Assembly: GCA_964538065.1 (NCBI GenBank)
Contig: CAZIDG010000010.1
Span: forward strand, 1 to 64,000
Direction: 5' to 3'
DNA from: G963664225 sp964538065
Lineage (GTDB): Bacteria; Verrucomicrobiota; Verrucomicrobiia; Limisphaerales; UBA1319
DNA: 64,000 nucleotides
Positions 43,127 to 51,985 of the stretch are shown piece after piece (position 1 is the stretch's first letter; each line of letters opens with the position of its first letter). The notes below the pieces were generated by a model that was given only the letters and a program-made list of their open reading frames with translations, ran no database searches and was not told where the DNA came from. The translations under genes and the position numbers were made by a program.

Positions 43127-44509
43127 ATGTCTCAGCCCGATAAGCTTGTCTCCGAATTACGCAGTCTTCTTGCCTCCGAGCAAGTGCTCACCAGCAAAGA
43201 GGACTTGATCCCCTATTCATTTGACGGCACGGCTGCCCTGAGCCAGATGCCTGCCTGCGTGGTCTTTCCGCGAAATGCCGCGCAGATTGCTTCCGTGCTC
43301 CAATGGGCCAACAGAACGGGCACTCCCATCGTCACTCGTGGTTCAGGGACGGGGTTGAGTGGCGGCAGCATTCCCGTGCCCAATAGTGTGGTCCTGTGCA
43401 CCGTCAAAATGGACCAGGTACTGGAATTGGATCGGCGTAATCTGACCATGACGGTTGAATGCGGTGCGACCACCCAGACGGTGGCTGATGCAGCCGCAAC
43501 GGCGAATTTGTTCTATCCCCCCGATCCGGGATCCATGAAGACAAGCACCATCGGTGGGAATGTTGCGGAAAACAGCGGTGGCCTCCGCGGCCTCAAATAT
43601 GGGGTGACGCGCAACTACGTCATGGGCATGGAGGTGGTCCTGCCCCAGGGCGAGATCATGTGGATGGGCAACAAGTGCGTCAAAGACGTGGCCGGATTCT
43701 CCTTAAAGGATTTGTTTGTGGGGTCGGAAGGAACACTGGGGGTCATAACCAAGGTGCTCCTGAAATTGATACCCAAGCCGGCCACCAAGAAGACCATGCT
43801 GGCCACTTTCACGGAGATGGACAAGGCAGCCGAGACGATATCGGCCATCATTGAGGCTCAGATTATTCCGTGTACCCTGGAATTTCTGGACCGGACGACC
43901 ATCAAATGTGTCGAGGATTATGCCCACATTGGCCTTCCTCTGGATTGTGATGCCATCGTGCTGATGGAAACCGATGGCCATCCGGCGGTTGTTGAGGAGG
44001 AGGCCAGCCGCATGGAGGCCATCTGCCGGGAGCATGGCTGTCGTGAGGTGCATGTCGCGCGCGATGAGCAGGAGGCCACTCAACTGGCCAGTGCGCGCCG
44101 GACCGCTTTTTCAGCCCTGGCGCGGATCGCTCCCACCACCATCCTGGAGGATGCCACGGTGCCCCGCAGCGAGTTGGGGCGCATGGTGCGTTTCATTCAG
44201 GCGATGGCCATTAATTACAACCTCAAGGTGGGCACCTTTGGCCACATGGGAGATGGGAACCTTCATCCCACCTTTTTAACCGATGAGCGGAATCACGAGG
44301 AAATGGCACGAGTCGAAAAGGCCATGAAGGAGATTTTTGACGAGGCGTTGCGTTTGGGAGGCACCATCACCGGTGAACACGGAGTGGGGCTGGCCAAGAA
44401 ATCCTTCCTGCCACAGGCGCTGGGCGACGCACAAATCCGGGTGATGCGCGAGCTTCGCAAAGCGTTGGATCCCAATCGGATTCTGAATCCGGGCAAGGTG
44501 ATTGATTAG
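43127..44509 (+). CDS. glcD: FAD-linked oxidase, glycolate oxidase subunit GlcD type
   Basis: 460 residues. The FAD-binding PCMH domain carries VTRGSGTGLSGGSIPV and KTSTIGGNVAENSGGLRGLKYG, and the C-terminal FAD-oxidase domain carries GHMGDGNLHPTF and TGEHGVGLAKK. It oxidises a 2-hydroxy acid (glycolate or D-lactate). The Fe-S subunit follows after 2 bp. GlcE is not present, so this is a two-gene version. A Met two codons upstream (43121) is an alternative start. Confidence 0.88.
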   Translation: MSQPDKLVSELRSLLASEQVLTSKEDLIPYSFDGTAALSQMPACVVFPRNAAQIASVLQWANRTGTPIVTRGSGTGLSGGSIPVPNSVVLCTVKMDQVLELDRRNLTMTVECGATTQTVADAAATANLFYPPDPGSMKTSTIGGNVAENSGGLRGLKYGVTRNYVMGMEVVLPQGEIMWMGNKCVKDVAGFSLKDLFVGSEGTLGVITKVLLKLIPKPATKKTMLATFTEMDKAAETISAIIEAQIIPCTLEFLDRTTIKCVEDYAHIGLPLDCDAIVLMETDGHPAVVEEEASRMEAICREHGCREVHVARDEQEATQLASARRTAFSALARIAPTTILEDATVPRSELGRMVRFIQAMAINYNLKVGTFGHMGDGNLHPTFLTDERNHEEMARVEKAMKEIFDEALRLGGTITGEHGVGLAKKSFLPQALGDAQIRVMRELRKALDPNRILNPGKVID

Positions 44510-44511
44510 TC

Positions 44512-45840
44512 ATGAGCAACGCCATGGCACGTCTGAAGGGGCTGGACTACAAGGTGGTGCAGCAATGCATGCATTGCGGCATGTGCCTGCCCACTTGTCC
44601 CACCTATACCGCAACCAAACTCGAGCGCAACAGCCCCCGGGGTCGCGTGGCACTGGCCCGGGCCATTGTGGATGGTCGTCTGGAGCTGACCAAGGCCTAT
44701 GCGGAGGAGATGTATTTCTGTCTGGGCTGCCTGGCTTGCACCAGCGCCTGCCCTGCCGGGGTCAATTACGCGGAGATATTTGAACATGCCCGTGCCGCTG
44801 CCGAGGAAAGTGGCGTGCTCAAGTCGCCCAAGCGCAACCTCATTCGATGGTTCACGGTGAAATGGCTGTTCATGGACTTGCGCCGTTTGCTTGCCGTTGG
44901 CCGGGTGATGAGGTGGTATCAGGCCCTGGGTCTGCAGTCCATGCTGCGCCAGAGTGGCATCCTCAAATTCCTGCCCAAGCGTCTCAGGGAATTGGAGGCC
45001 ATGACGCCCGATATTCCTCCGAGATTTTCCGCCCAGATGATTGCGCCGGTTACACCGGCTAATGGCGTCAAACGCTACCGGGTGGCCATGTTGACAGGGT
45101 GTGCCCAGGATTTGATTTTCAGCGAAATCAACCGCGACACGGTGGAAGTGCTGGCTCACAATGGATGCGAAGTGATTACGCCGGCTCACCAGGATTGCTG
45201 CGGATCCTTGCATGCCCACAACGGCGAATGGGGACTGGCTCAAAAGCTTGCCCGTCGCATGATTGATCAATTCCCCCCAGATCAGTTCGATGCCATCATC
45301 AGCAATGCCGGCGGTTGTGGTTCACACCTGAAGCACTACAGCAAACTTCTGGAGCATGATCCCCTTTATCGGGATCGCGCACGGCTGTGGGATCAACGGC
45401 TCAAGGATGTGCATGAATGGCTGGCACAGATTGGCATTGCGCCGGTCCCATCCCAATTTGCTGTGCCCCAAAAGGTTACTTATCATGAATCCTGCCACCT
45501 TGCGCATGGCCAAAAGGTGGTCAACCAGCCCCGCCAGGTGCTCAAATCCATTCCGGGATTGGAATTGGTGGAATTGTCGGAAAGCACCTGGTGTTGTGGC
45601 AGCGCAGGTATTTACAACCTCACGCAGCCTGAGATGGCGAATGTCTTGCTCGAGCGCAAGATGAAGAATATTCGCGATACGGGTGCAACGGTGGTGGCCA
45701 ATGGCAATTCCGGTTGCCTGCTGCAATTGATCAATGGCGCCAAGGAACGCAAGATGCCGGTGCGTGTGGCCCATCCCATGACTTTGCTTGCGGAGGCGTA
45801 CCGACGGGCCGATGCAGCAAAGGCCTCAGGGACTCGTTAA
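44512..45840 (+). CDS. glcF: Fe-S oxidoreductase, glycolate oxidase GlcF type
   Basis: 442 residues. Two 4Fe-4S motifs are near the N-terminus: QCMHCGMCLPTCPTY and FCLGCLACTSACPAGVNY. Two CCG domains follow, with DCCGSLHAHNG and TWCCGSAGIYN. It passes electrons from the GlcD flavoprotein to the quinone pool. Its end overlaps the convergent CoaB-like gene by 15 bp. Confidence 0.9.
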   Translation: MSNAMARLKGLDYKVVQQCMHCGMCLPTCPTYTATKLERNSPRGRVALARAIVDGRLELTKAYAEEMYFCLGCLACTSACPAGVNYAEIFEHARAAAEESGVLKSPKRNLIRWFTVKWLFMDLRRLLAVGRVMRWYQALGLQSMLRQSGILKFLPKRLRELEAMTPDIPPRFSAQMIAPVTPANGVKRYRVAMLTGCAQDLIFSEINRDTVEVLAHNGCEVITPAHQDCCGSLHAHNGEWGLAQKLARRMIDQFPPDQFDAIISNAGGCGSHLKHYSKLLEHDPLYRDRARLWDQRLKDVHEWLAQIGIAPVPSQFAVPQKVTYHESCHLAHGQKVVNQPRQVLKSIPGLELVELSESTWCCGSAGIYNLTQPEMANVLLERKMKNIRDTGATVVANGNSGCLLQLINGAKERKMPVRVAHPMTLLAEAYRRADAAKASGTR

Positions 45841-46470
45841 CCACTGGATGAGGACCTGGGCCAGTTGTTGGGCCGTGCCACAGTGGTCGATTTGCGCAGG
45901 GGGACGGCAGAGTGCAAACCCCCGCCCATAGGCGGCTCCATTGAGCACACAGGCATGGGTCCCACAATCGCTTAATTGTTGCCAGGCCTTTGCCAGGGCG
46001 GTCTTCCTGCCGCCCACCAGTTCATATTTCCAACCGACAATCCTGGCTTTGGGAAAGAGGTTCGGCAACAGGGGCAGGACCTTCAAGGCGGGCTGTAATT
46101 CCATGAACAGCGATCCTTGACGGGTGGAATATTTTGCCGACTTCAATCGCCGACCTTGTGCATTTGTGATTTTACCGGGCTTGAAATCGCACAAGGCAGC
46201 AGCATGCAGCACCGCATCATAGCGGCCTCTGGAGGCCAAAGCCTCGAGTTTGTGCAACAGATCCTCATTGGTTGAAAAGGAGAGGACTTTCCATGCGCGT
46301 TGGGGTGGGGGGGCGGTGGCGCCTTCCCCGCGGAGACAGACCACCTTCCAGCCTTGATCAGCGAGCGCATCGCAGAGGACCGCGCCCAGATGGCCGGTTG
46401 AGAAATTGGTCAGACGGCGCGCGCCATCAATCGGTTCATACGCAGGGCCACAGGTGACGATGCATTTCAT
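45826..46470 (-). CDS. CoaB-like phosphopantothenoylcysteine synthetase domain protein
   Basis: 214 residues. The start MKCIVTCGPAYEPIDGARRLTNFSTGHLG matches the CoaB/DFP signature (TxGxTxEPID..R.ITNxSSGxxG), and later come HAAALCDFKP and a VGWKYEL strand. Only the CoaB half is present; there is no CoaC decarboxylase domain. It may catalyse the ligase step of CoA synthesis or be a divergent paralogue. The start overlaps the stop of the ABC ATPase gene by 4 bp, an unexpected partner. Confidence 0.8.
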   Translation of the reverse strand: MKCIVTCGPAYEPIDGARRLTNFSTGHLGAVLCDALADQGWKVVCLRGEGATAPPPQRAWKVLSFSTNEDLLHKLEALASRGRYDAVLHAAALCDFKPGKITNAQGRRLKSAKYSTRQGSLFMELQPALKVLPLLPNLFPKARIVGWKYELVGGRKTALAKAWQQLSDCGTHACVLNGAAYGRGFALCRPPAQIDHCGTAQQLAQVLIQWLTSP

Positions 46471-47213
46471 GCGGATCCATGGGGATGTTGGTGAAAGAGA
46501 CTGTGGGGTTTTTCCAGGCCGTGGGCCAGCATCAAGGACTCGTCCGATAAGATGGTGCGTGTGGCCCCCTGGGTCACGACACATCCGCCGTCCATCAGGA
46601 GAACACGATCGCAGAGTGCGAGCACCATTTCGAGGTCGTGGCTGGCGATGATCTTGGTGGTGTGCAACGAACGGCAGAGCTCAATGAATTCCCGGCGTCC
46701 GCGGGGATCAAAATTGGCCGTGGGTTCGTCGAAGACCAGGATTTCAGGCTGGCAAGCCCAGACGCCCGCCAGACAGACGCGGCGCTTCTCCCCAAGGCTT
46801 AGATGATGGGGGGCACGGTTTTCAAACCCCTGCAGTTTGACGGCCTCCAGGGCCTGGGTGACACGCTGCTTCACGGCGGTTTCAGACAGATTCAGTTGCT
46901 GGGGGCCAAAGGCAATGTCTTCGGCGACTGTTGACGAAAACAATTGATCATCAGGATCTTGAAAAAGGAATCCGACTTTTCTGCGAATGGCAGGCAGGTT
47001 GGTTTCCTCCACCATGTGCCCGTTGATTTGGACCAAACCCCTGGTTCTGGGCAGACCCAGCAAACCATTGAGGTGCAGCAACAAGGTGGACTTGCCGGCA
47101 CCATTGGGGCCAATCAAGCCGACCGTTTCACCCGCTTCGATCCGGAAGTTGATGTTGTGCAGGGCGATGCGGCCATCCGGATACGCAAAGTCCAGGTTTT
47201 CAACCACGATCAC
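46467..47213 (-). CDS. ECF/CbiO-type ABC transporter ATP-binding protein
   Basis: 248 residues. Walker A is GPNGAGKST (35-43), the Q-loop lies in FLFQDPDDQLFSSTVAEDIAFGP, the signature is LSLGEKRRV, Walker B is ILVFDEPTANFDP and the switch His is in ASHD. FQDPDDQLF followed by TVxEDIAFGP is typical of CbiO/EcfA ATPases for cobalt, nickel or vitamins. No S or T component is next to it, so the membrane partner is elsewhere or lost. Translationally coupled to the CoaB-like gene. Confidence 0.87.
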   Translation of the reverse strand: MIVVENLDFAYPDGRIALHNINFRIEAGETVGLIGPNGAGKSTLLLHLNGLLGLPRTRGLVQINGHMVEETNLPAIRRKVGFLFQDPDDQLFSSTVAEDIAFGPQQLNLSETAVKQRVTQALEAVKLQGFENRAPHHLSLGEKRRVCLAGVWACQPEILVFDEPTANFDPRGRREFIELCRSLHTTKIIASHDLEMVLALCDRVLLMDGGCVVTQGATRTILSDESLMLAHGLEKPHSLFHQHPHGSA

Positions 47214-47348
47214 CTCACAAATCTATAGGGGATCGGAAAGGCTGTCAGCCCAAAGTTGCCCCATGGAAGAGAAAAGGGGCGGCAAGAAACACCGGGAGAT
47301 GGATGATTTTGCCTAGTCAGGCGTGTGACGATGCAGTAGGGTGATGAC

Positions 47349-47394
47349 GTTCACGGTACAGGGCTGTTGTCAGCCATAGGATTGCAGCGTGAAC
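47349..47394. other. Nested inverted repeats upstream of fliW
   Basis: GTTCACG (47349-47355) pairs with CGTGAAC (47388-47394). Inside lies the hairpin GGCTG/CAGCC with loop TTGT (47362-47375). It is about 100-140 bp upstream of the sigma-54 promoter, a distance suited to an enhancer-binding activator. The rest of the 319-bp gap 47214-47532 contains the motif TTGCCTAGT (47309), also seen before flgB, and nothing else I can name. Confidence 0.35.
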
Positions 47395-47491
47395 ATATTG
47401 GTACATAGGAGCTTGGGATTGCGCGTAGATCGCCATATGGAGTGTCCGGCGGGGATGTCCAGGGGGGCAATGGCCATGGGAAAAACGATGG

Positions 47492-47507
47492 TGGCACGTG
47501 CTTTGCT
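47492..47507 (+). promoter_or_regulatory. Consensus sigma-54 promoter of the fliW-csrA-flagellin operon
   Basis: TGGCACGTGCTTTGCT is a complete match to TGGCACG-N4-TTGCT, with exactly 10 bases between the GG and GC doublets. It lies 25 bp before the fliW start, the same distance as the sigma-54 site before flgB. Confidence 0.88.
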
Positions 47508-47532
47508 TGAGCGGTTATGAACGCATTAGGCT

Positions 47533-47964
47533 ATGAAATTCGCAGAAGGCAAAGATACCGAACTGCTGACAGTCAAGCCGGAGAACATCATTAAGATGCC
47601 GCTCGGGTTGATGGGGTTTGAGCATGTAAAACAATTCGTGCTCCTCTCCAAACCCGAGGAGGACCCTTTCCGGTGGCTGCAAGTGCTGGATGATTCCAAT
47701 CTGGCATTTCTGGTCGTGTCTCCCTTCGACGTGGTGCCGACCTATCAACCCGACATCAGTGATGAGGATGCGCGGTTCCTGGGACTGAACAGTTCACAGG
47801 ACGCCATGGTGCTCAGCATTATCACCCTGCGCGGCCACGAAGTGGCCACGGTAAATCTCAAGGGACCGATCGTGCTGAACCGTTTCACACTGGTGGGGAA
47901 GCAGGTTGTCATCAACAACGCAGCCCAATATTCGCTTCAGCACCCCCTGCCCGTAGAGAGTTAA
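47533..47964 (+). CDS. fliW: Flagellar assembly factor FliW
   Basis: 143 residues. FliW blocks are MPLGLMGFEHVKQFVLL near the start, PFRWLQVLDDSNLAFLVVSPFDVVPTYQPDISDEDARFLGL in the middle, and VNLKGPIVLNRFTLVGKQVV near the end. It binds CsrA and relieves repression of flagellin translation; newly made flagellin titrates it. csrA is 25 bp downstream and flagellin follows, the classic module. Confidence 0.95.
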   Translation: MKFAEGKDTELLTVKPENIIKMPLGLMGFEHVKQFVLLSKPEEDPFRWLQVLDDSNLAFLVVSPFDVVPTYQPDISDEDARFLGLNSSQDAMVLSIITLRGHEVATVNLKGPIVLNRFTLVGKQVVINNAAQYSLQHPLPVES

Positions 47965-47989
47965 TGCCCAGAAAGGCAAGGATGCCCAT

Positions 47990-48277
47990 ATGTTAATACT
48001 GTCGCGAAAAACAAACGAGTGCATCATCATCGATGGCCGGATCACCATCAAAGTGGTCCGAGTCGAAGGGGATTCGGTGAAGTTGGGGATTGATGCGCCC
48101 AGCAGTGTGGCTGTGCACCGCCAGGAGGTGTATGAGGAAATCCAGAGGAACAATCAGGAGGCCCTCACTCATGGCCGTCCGGCCTTGCCGAAACTGCCGA
48201 AGAGGAAATCTGCGGCGGGAACGGAAGAGGCCCAGGCGAATGCCAATGCGGCAAATCAAGAACAGAACAAGCCTTAA
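47990..48277 (+). CDS. csrA: Translational regulator CsrA with extended tail
   Basis: 95 residues. The core MLILSRKTNECIIIDGRITIKVVRVEGDSVKLGIDAP and VAVHRQEVYEEIQ is canonical CsrA, with RNA-binding Arg residues at 6 and in VHRQEVY. The last ~35 residues are a Lys/Ala/Asn/Gln-rich, probably disordered tail; most CsrA proteins are 60-75 long. C-terminal extensions are the site of FliW binding in species with this partner. Its likely targets are the GGA hairpins before flagellin 2. Confidence 0.95.
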   Translation: MLILSRKTNECIIIDGRITIKVVRVEGDSVKLGIDAPSSVAVHRQEVYEEIQRNNQEALTHGRPALPKLPKRKSAAGTEEAQANANAANQEQNKP

Positions 48278-48347
48278 ACGCCAAACGGAAGTGAGCGTCA
48301 ATCGCTTCACGATTTGTCACTAAGAAGATCCAAACACTGCAAATCCT

Positions 48348-49166
48348 ATGGTTATTAATACGAACATCTCGGCCCAGATGGGGATCAACAAGCTGAATAC
48401 AGCTCAATCCAATCTGGCCAAATCCATGAACAAGCTCAGCTCCGGCACCAAGCTGGTGGAGCCCTCGGACGATGCGGCGGGCGCCGCTGTGTCGGCCCGA
48501 CTGGATGCAACCCTCAAGCGCATTGATGCCGCCAGAAACAACGTGGGCAATGCCATATCCTTCATTCAGACACAGGATGGCTATCTGTCCCAGGTGTCCA
48601 AGGCTTTGGCCCGCATGAGCGAATTGGCCATGATGGCCCAGGACGTCACCAAGCAACCCGGTGACCTCGCCCTGTACGACAAGGAATTTCAGGAATTGGG
48701 CAACTACATCAAGGATGTCCAAATCAAGGGTTTCAATGGTGTGACGCTGTTCAGCTCGACGACGATGACCGTCATCATCGATGCGGATCCGCCGATCAAC
48801 AGCATGTTCCCGATGGGGGGCGTGGATCTGAGCGCCACAGGCAGCACCTATCAACTGGCGGTGGCGGGCAACCTGACCACGACGGCCAATGCACTTGCGG
48901 CACTGACTGCGGTGAAGGCTGGTTTGGATCAATTGGCCAGCGATCGGGCGCGCATTGGTGCCTACCAATCCCGCTTGAACTACACCACGGAGCAACTCAA
49001 TGTGAGCAAGGAAAACCTCATGGCGGCCAACTCGCGCATCAAGGATGTCGATGTGGCGGAGGAATCGACCAATCTGGCGCGCTGGAACATCCTGAGCCAG
49101 GTCGGCACATCGATGGTGGCCCAAGCCAACTCCGTGCCTGAGACAGCGCTCAAGCTCCTGCAATAA
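48348..49166 (+). CDS. fliC: Flagellin 1
   Basis: 272 residues. The D0/D1 ends are conserved: VINTNISAQMGINKLNTAQSNLAKSMNKLSSGTKL in sense at the start and EESTNLARWNILSQVGTSMVAQAN at the end. The variable middle is nearly absent, as in short flagellins. It lies 70 bp after csrA with no hairpin of the kind found before flagellin 2 and no clear Shine-Dalgarno (ACTGCAAATCCT precedes the ATG). It is probably read from the sigma-54 promoter before fliW. It shares the VINTN start and overall length with flagellin 2. Confidence 0.94.
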   Translation: MVINTNISAQMGINKLNTAQSNLAKSMNKLSSGTKLVEPSDDAAGAAVSARLDATLKRIDAARNNVGNAISFIQTQDGYLSQVSKALARMSELAMMAQDVTKQPGDLALYDKEFQELGNYIKDVQIKGFNGVTLFSSTTMTVIIDADPPINSMFPMGGVDLSATGSTYQLAVAGNLTTTANALAALTAVKAGLDQLASDRARIGAYQSRLNYTTEQLNVSKENLMAANSRIKDVDVAEESTNLARWNILSQVGTSMVAQANSVPETALKLLQ

Positions 49167-49186
49167 TTCATTCCTGGTGATGGCCC

Positions 49187-51985
49187 ATGACGCCCGCCAT
49201 TCTCATTATCCAGGAAAACGGGCGGCGAGAGCGCAATCGGGACTTCCGAGAGTGCCACTGCCTGCGACGTGCATTCAACAAACTTGGCATTGCATGCGAG
49301 GTCTGGGGACCCGGGCATCCCAATGCGGGTGTGCCCTTTGAGCAGGTGGTTTCCGGCTACAACTGTGTGTTGTCGCTTGAAAACTACAACACCGGCTGGC
49401 ATCCCGACCTCTCCCGTCTGAAGCAGACCAAGCTGTTCTGGTGCATCGACGCCCACATGGGCGTGGAGGGCTACCTTCGCTTCGCCCGGCAGCACCGCTT
49501 TGATGTGGTCTTCAACTCCTGTTTGGGATTTGTCGATCATTTCAAGAGCGTTGCCGGCCAAAGCACATGGCTGCCCAACGCGCTGGACCCGACCCTGATT
49601 GACCGTCTTCCGGACGTGCCCAAAAACACCTTCGTTGGCTTTTGCGGCAATGCCGTGAACCGTGGCGAATGGATTGCCTACCTGAAGAAACGCTGGAACC
49701 TGCGCCATGATGAAATGGTGATCGGTCCCGACATGGTGCGGGCCATCAATGGCTATCAGATTCACTGGAATCGGAATATTTCAGTGGATATTAACTTCAG
49801 GACCTTTGAGACCCTGGGGTGCGGCACCCTGTTGCTCACCAATCCAACGCCTGGATTGGATCAACTCTTTGAACTCGACCGTGATCTGCTGGTCTACGAC
49901 ACGGTGGGACAGTTGGAGGAAAAACTGGCCTTCTGCAAGGCGCATCCGGAGAAGGTTCAGGAAATGGCCCGTCGCGGGTACGACAAAGTCCGGGCCATGC
50001 ATACCTATGAGCATCGGGCTCAGGCGATTCTGGAATGCCTTCAAGGCAGACAGGCGGTTTCTTCACCAGACCAGACCACACCCGTGGTGAATATGACGAG
50101 TGCCTCCGGCGCCACAAACGATATAACCAACGAACAACTCCTGTCCCGGCTGATTCAGGCTTTTGAGCGCCAGGATTACCAGCATGCGGGAGAGGCTGGC
50201 ATTGAACTCATGCGCCGCCAGTGCCGTGTGGCCATTGAGCCTGTTTTCTGCCTCGCGGGCGCGGCCTTTCGAAAGGGAGACAAGACACTGGCCCTGTCCC
50301 TGGTGGAGGCCCTGTTGGCGTGGATACCCAGCCTGTCTTACGCCGTCGAATTACGTCAAAAGCTCCTGGGAAACGACATGTACCGGACCACGGACAATCC
50401 CGTAGTGCCCCTGGTGCAGGTCCGCGCGTATGAGCATTTCGCCGCCCATTGTCAGGGGGCGTCAGTGGTTGAGGTGGGATGTGGCACCGGCCTGGGGACC
50501 AAAATCATGGCCGCCGCGGGAGCCAAGGTGCATGCCACCGATCTGGAAGCCACATGCCTGGAATATGGCCGCTCGCACTATGGCGCCGCGGTTGAATACC
50601 GCCAATGCAGCGGAACGGACCTGTCGTTTGCCGACAAGTCGATGGATTTCGCCGTCTGCGTGGATGTGATTGAACACATCGCGGACTTTCACCGGGCCAT
50701 CGCCGAGATGTGCCGTGTGGCGCGCAAGGGGGTGTTCATTGCGACTCCGAATCAACTGCCCCAGAACACGAATCCTGACGGCACGCCCAAGAATTACTGG
50801 CATTTATTCGAGTGGACTCCCGAGCAGATTGTCGATGTCATGCGCCAGCACTTTGAGGTCTTCGAACTGGGCTTCATTTGCGGCACAGATCCCCAATTGC
50901 GTTACGAGGACGATTTTCCGATGGATGGCACGCCCATCCAGGCCCTGGTTGTGAAAGGGTGGCTGGAAAAGCCTGCCGAAAAAACCTCTGCTCCCGCGAT
51001 TTTAACCCCGTCTCGCAAGGCGCGCCGCATGCACCTGGTGTATGCAGGAGATCCCAGGAATGACCGGGCGATCAAGGCGCCGGAGACCATCACCAACCAT
51101 TTGTTTCGATTCTTTGAGAAGCGGTTGCCCGTGGTGTACCACGACTGGCTCGACCAGGATGCCGTGGAGGTCAGGCCGGACGATTTGATCCTTGGACACC
51201 CGCACTACCACGCCTCAACGGCTCTTCAGCGATTGTTTGCCGCCGGGCCTTGTGTGGCCCGTTGTCTGATTTTTCCCTTTCACCACGCCATCCCACGCAT
51301 TAACGAGCCGTTTACTCCGCTGGTGCGGCAGGCCGACAAACTCTTTTCCATCACGGGTGAATACTGGCATCGGACACTGCCCTACAGTGCCCTGGCCGAG
51401 TGGGGATCGAAGATGACGCGCGTGGACATGGCGCTGGATGCATCGCGCATTCCCCATCTTAAGAGGCGCTTTAATCCTCCCGGGCAGCGCGTGCTGTTTT
51501 ACATCGGCTCGGATCTGCCTGAAAAAGGAGTGAATCACCTGGCACATCTGGTCCGCAACACGGGCTGCAAGCTGGTGTATGCGGGATCGCTGAACCAGAA
51601 CCGTGCTGAGTTTGAAGGTCTCAACATGGAGTATTGGGGCAATGTGGCCCTGGAAGGGGCGACTCTTGAACGGATTGTTGATACCTGTGACTTTTTCGTA
51701 AACACCTCCGTGTCGGACGCCAATCCCACCACGATTCTCGAGATGGCTGCCCTGGGCTTGCCCGTGCTATGCACACCCCAGTCAGGCTACATCCGGTCCG
51801 ATCTCGTGTTGAACTTGAGCCTGGAGGATGACGCCCTGAACATGGCCTTGGTGAACAGCTTGCAAAACGCCAGCGAGCAGGAGTTATTGGCGCGCACACA
51901 AACAGCCCGAGGCATCGTCGAGCGTGAATACACGTGGGACAGGTTCTGTCAGACCGTGGCTCAGGGAATTGAAGAGTATCTATGA
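49187..51985 (+). CDS. Giant glycosyltransferase-methyltransferase-glycosyltransferase protein
   Basis: 932 residues, three enzyme domains. Residues 1-285 resemble CgeB/GT4-type transferases (FRTFETLGCGTLLLTNPT). A helical linker (about 300-395) follows. A class I SAM methyltransferase spans about 415-600 (VVEVGCGTG, DVIEHIADFHRAIAEMCRV). A second GT4-like domain spans about 615-932 (LFYIGSDLPEKGVNHLAHL, TILEMAALGLPVLCTPQSG). No signal or TM, so it is cytosolic. Its place directly after flagellin 1 suggests glycan building on flagellin, as for the large transferases beside fliC in Pseudomonas syringae. It overlaps the next gene by 4 bp. Confidence 0.85.
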   Translation: MTPAILIIQENGRRERNRDFRECHCLRRAFNKLGIACEVWGPGHPNAGVPFEQVVSGYNCVLSLENYNTGWHPDLSRLKQTKLFWCIDAHMGVEGYLRFARQHRFDVVFNSCLGFVDHFKSVAGQSTWLPNALDPTLIDRLPDVPKNTFVGFCGNAVNRGEWIAYLKKRWNLRHDEMVIGPDMVRAINGYQIHWNRNISVDINFRTFETLGCGTLLLTNPTPGLDQLFELDRDLLVYDTVGQLEEKLAFCKAHPEKVQEMARRGYDKVRAMHTYEHRAQAILECLQGRQAVSSPDQTTPVVNMTSASGATNDITNEQLLSRLIQAFERQDYQHAGEAGIELMRRQCRVAIEPVFCLAGAAFRKGDKTLALSLVEALLAWIPSLSYAVELRQKLLGNDMYRTTDNPVVPLVQVRAYEHFAAHCQGASVVEVGCGTGLGTKIMAAAGAKVHATDLEATCLEYGRSHYGAAVEYRQCSGTDLSFADKSMDFAVCVDVIEHIADFHRAIAEMCRVARKGVFIATPNQLPQNTNPDGTPKNYWHLFEWTPEQIVDVMRQHFEVFELGFICGTDPQLRYEDDFPMDGTPIQALVVKGWLEKPAEKTSAPAILTPSRKARRMHLVYAGDPRNDRAIKAPETITNHLFRFFEKRLPVVYHDWLDQDAVEVRPDDLILGHPHYHASTALQRLFAAGPCVARCLIFPFHHAIPRINEPFTPLVRQADKLFSITGEYWHRTLPYSALAEWGSKMTRVDMALDASRIPHLKRRFNPPGQRVLFYIGSDLPEKGVNHLAHLVRNTGCKLVYAGSLNQNRAEFEGLNMEYWGNVALEGATLERIVDTCDFFVNTSVSDANPTTILEMAALGLPVLCTPQSGYIRSDLVLNLSLEDDALNMALVNSLQNASEQELLARTQTARGIVEREYTWDRFCQTVAQGIEEYL

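Noticed and set aside
48165..49163. Minus-strand open frame of 332 codons opposite csrA and flagellin 1
   Set aside because: It is antisense to conserved flagellar genes, with shadow-type composition (Gly, His and Arg excess).
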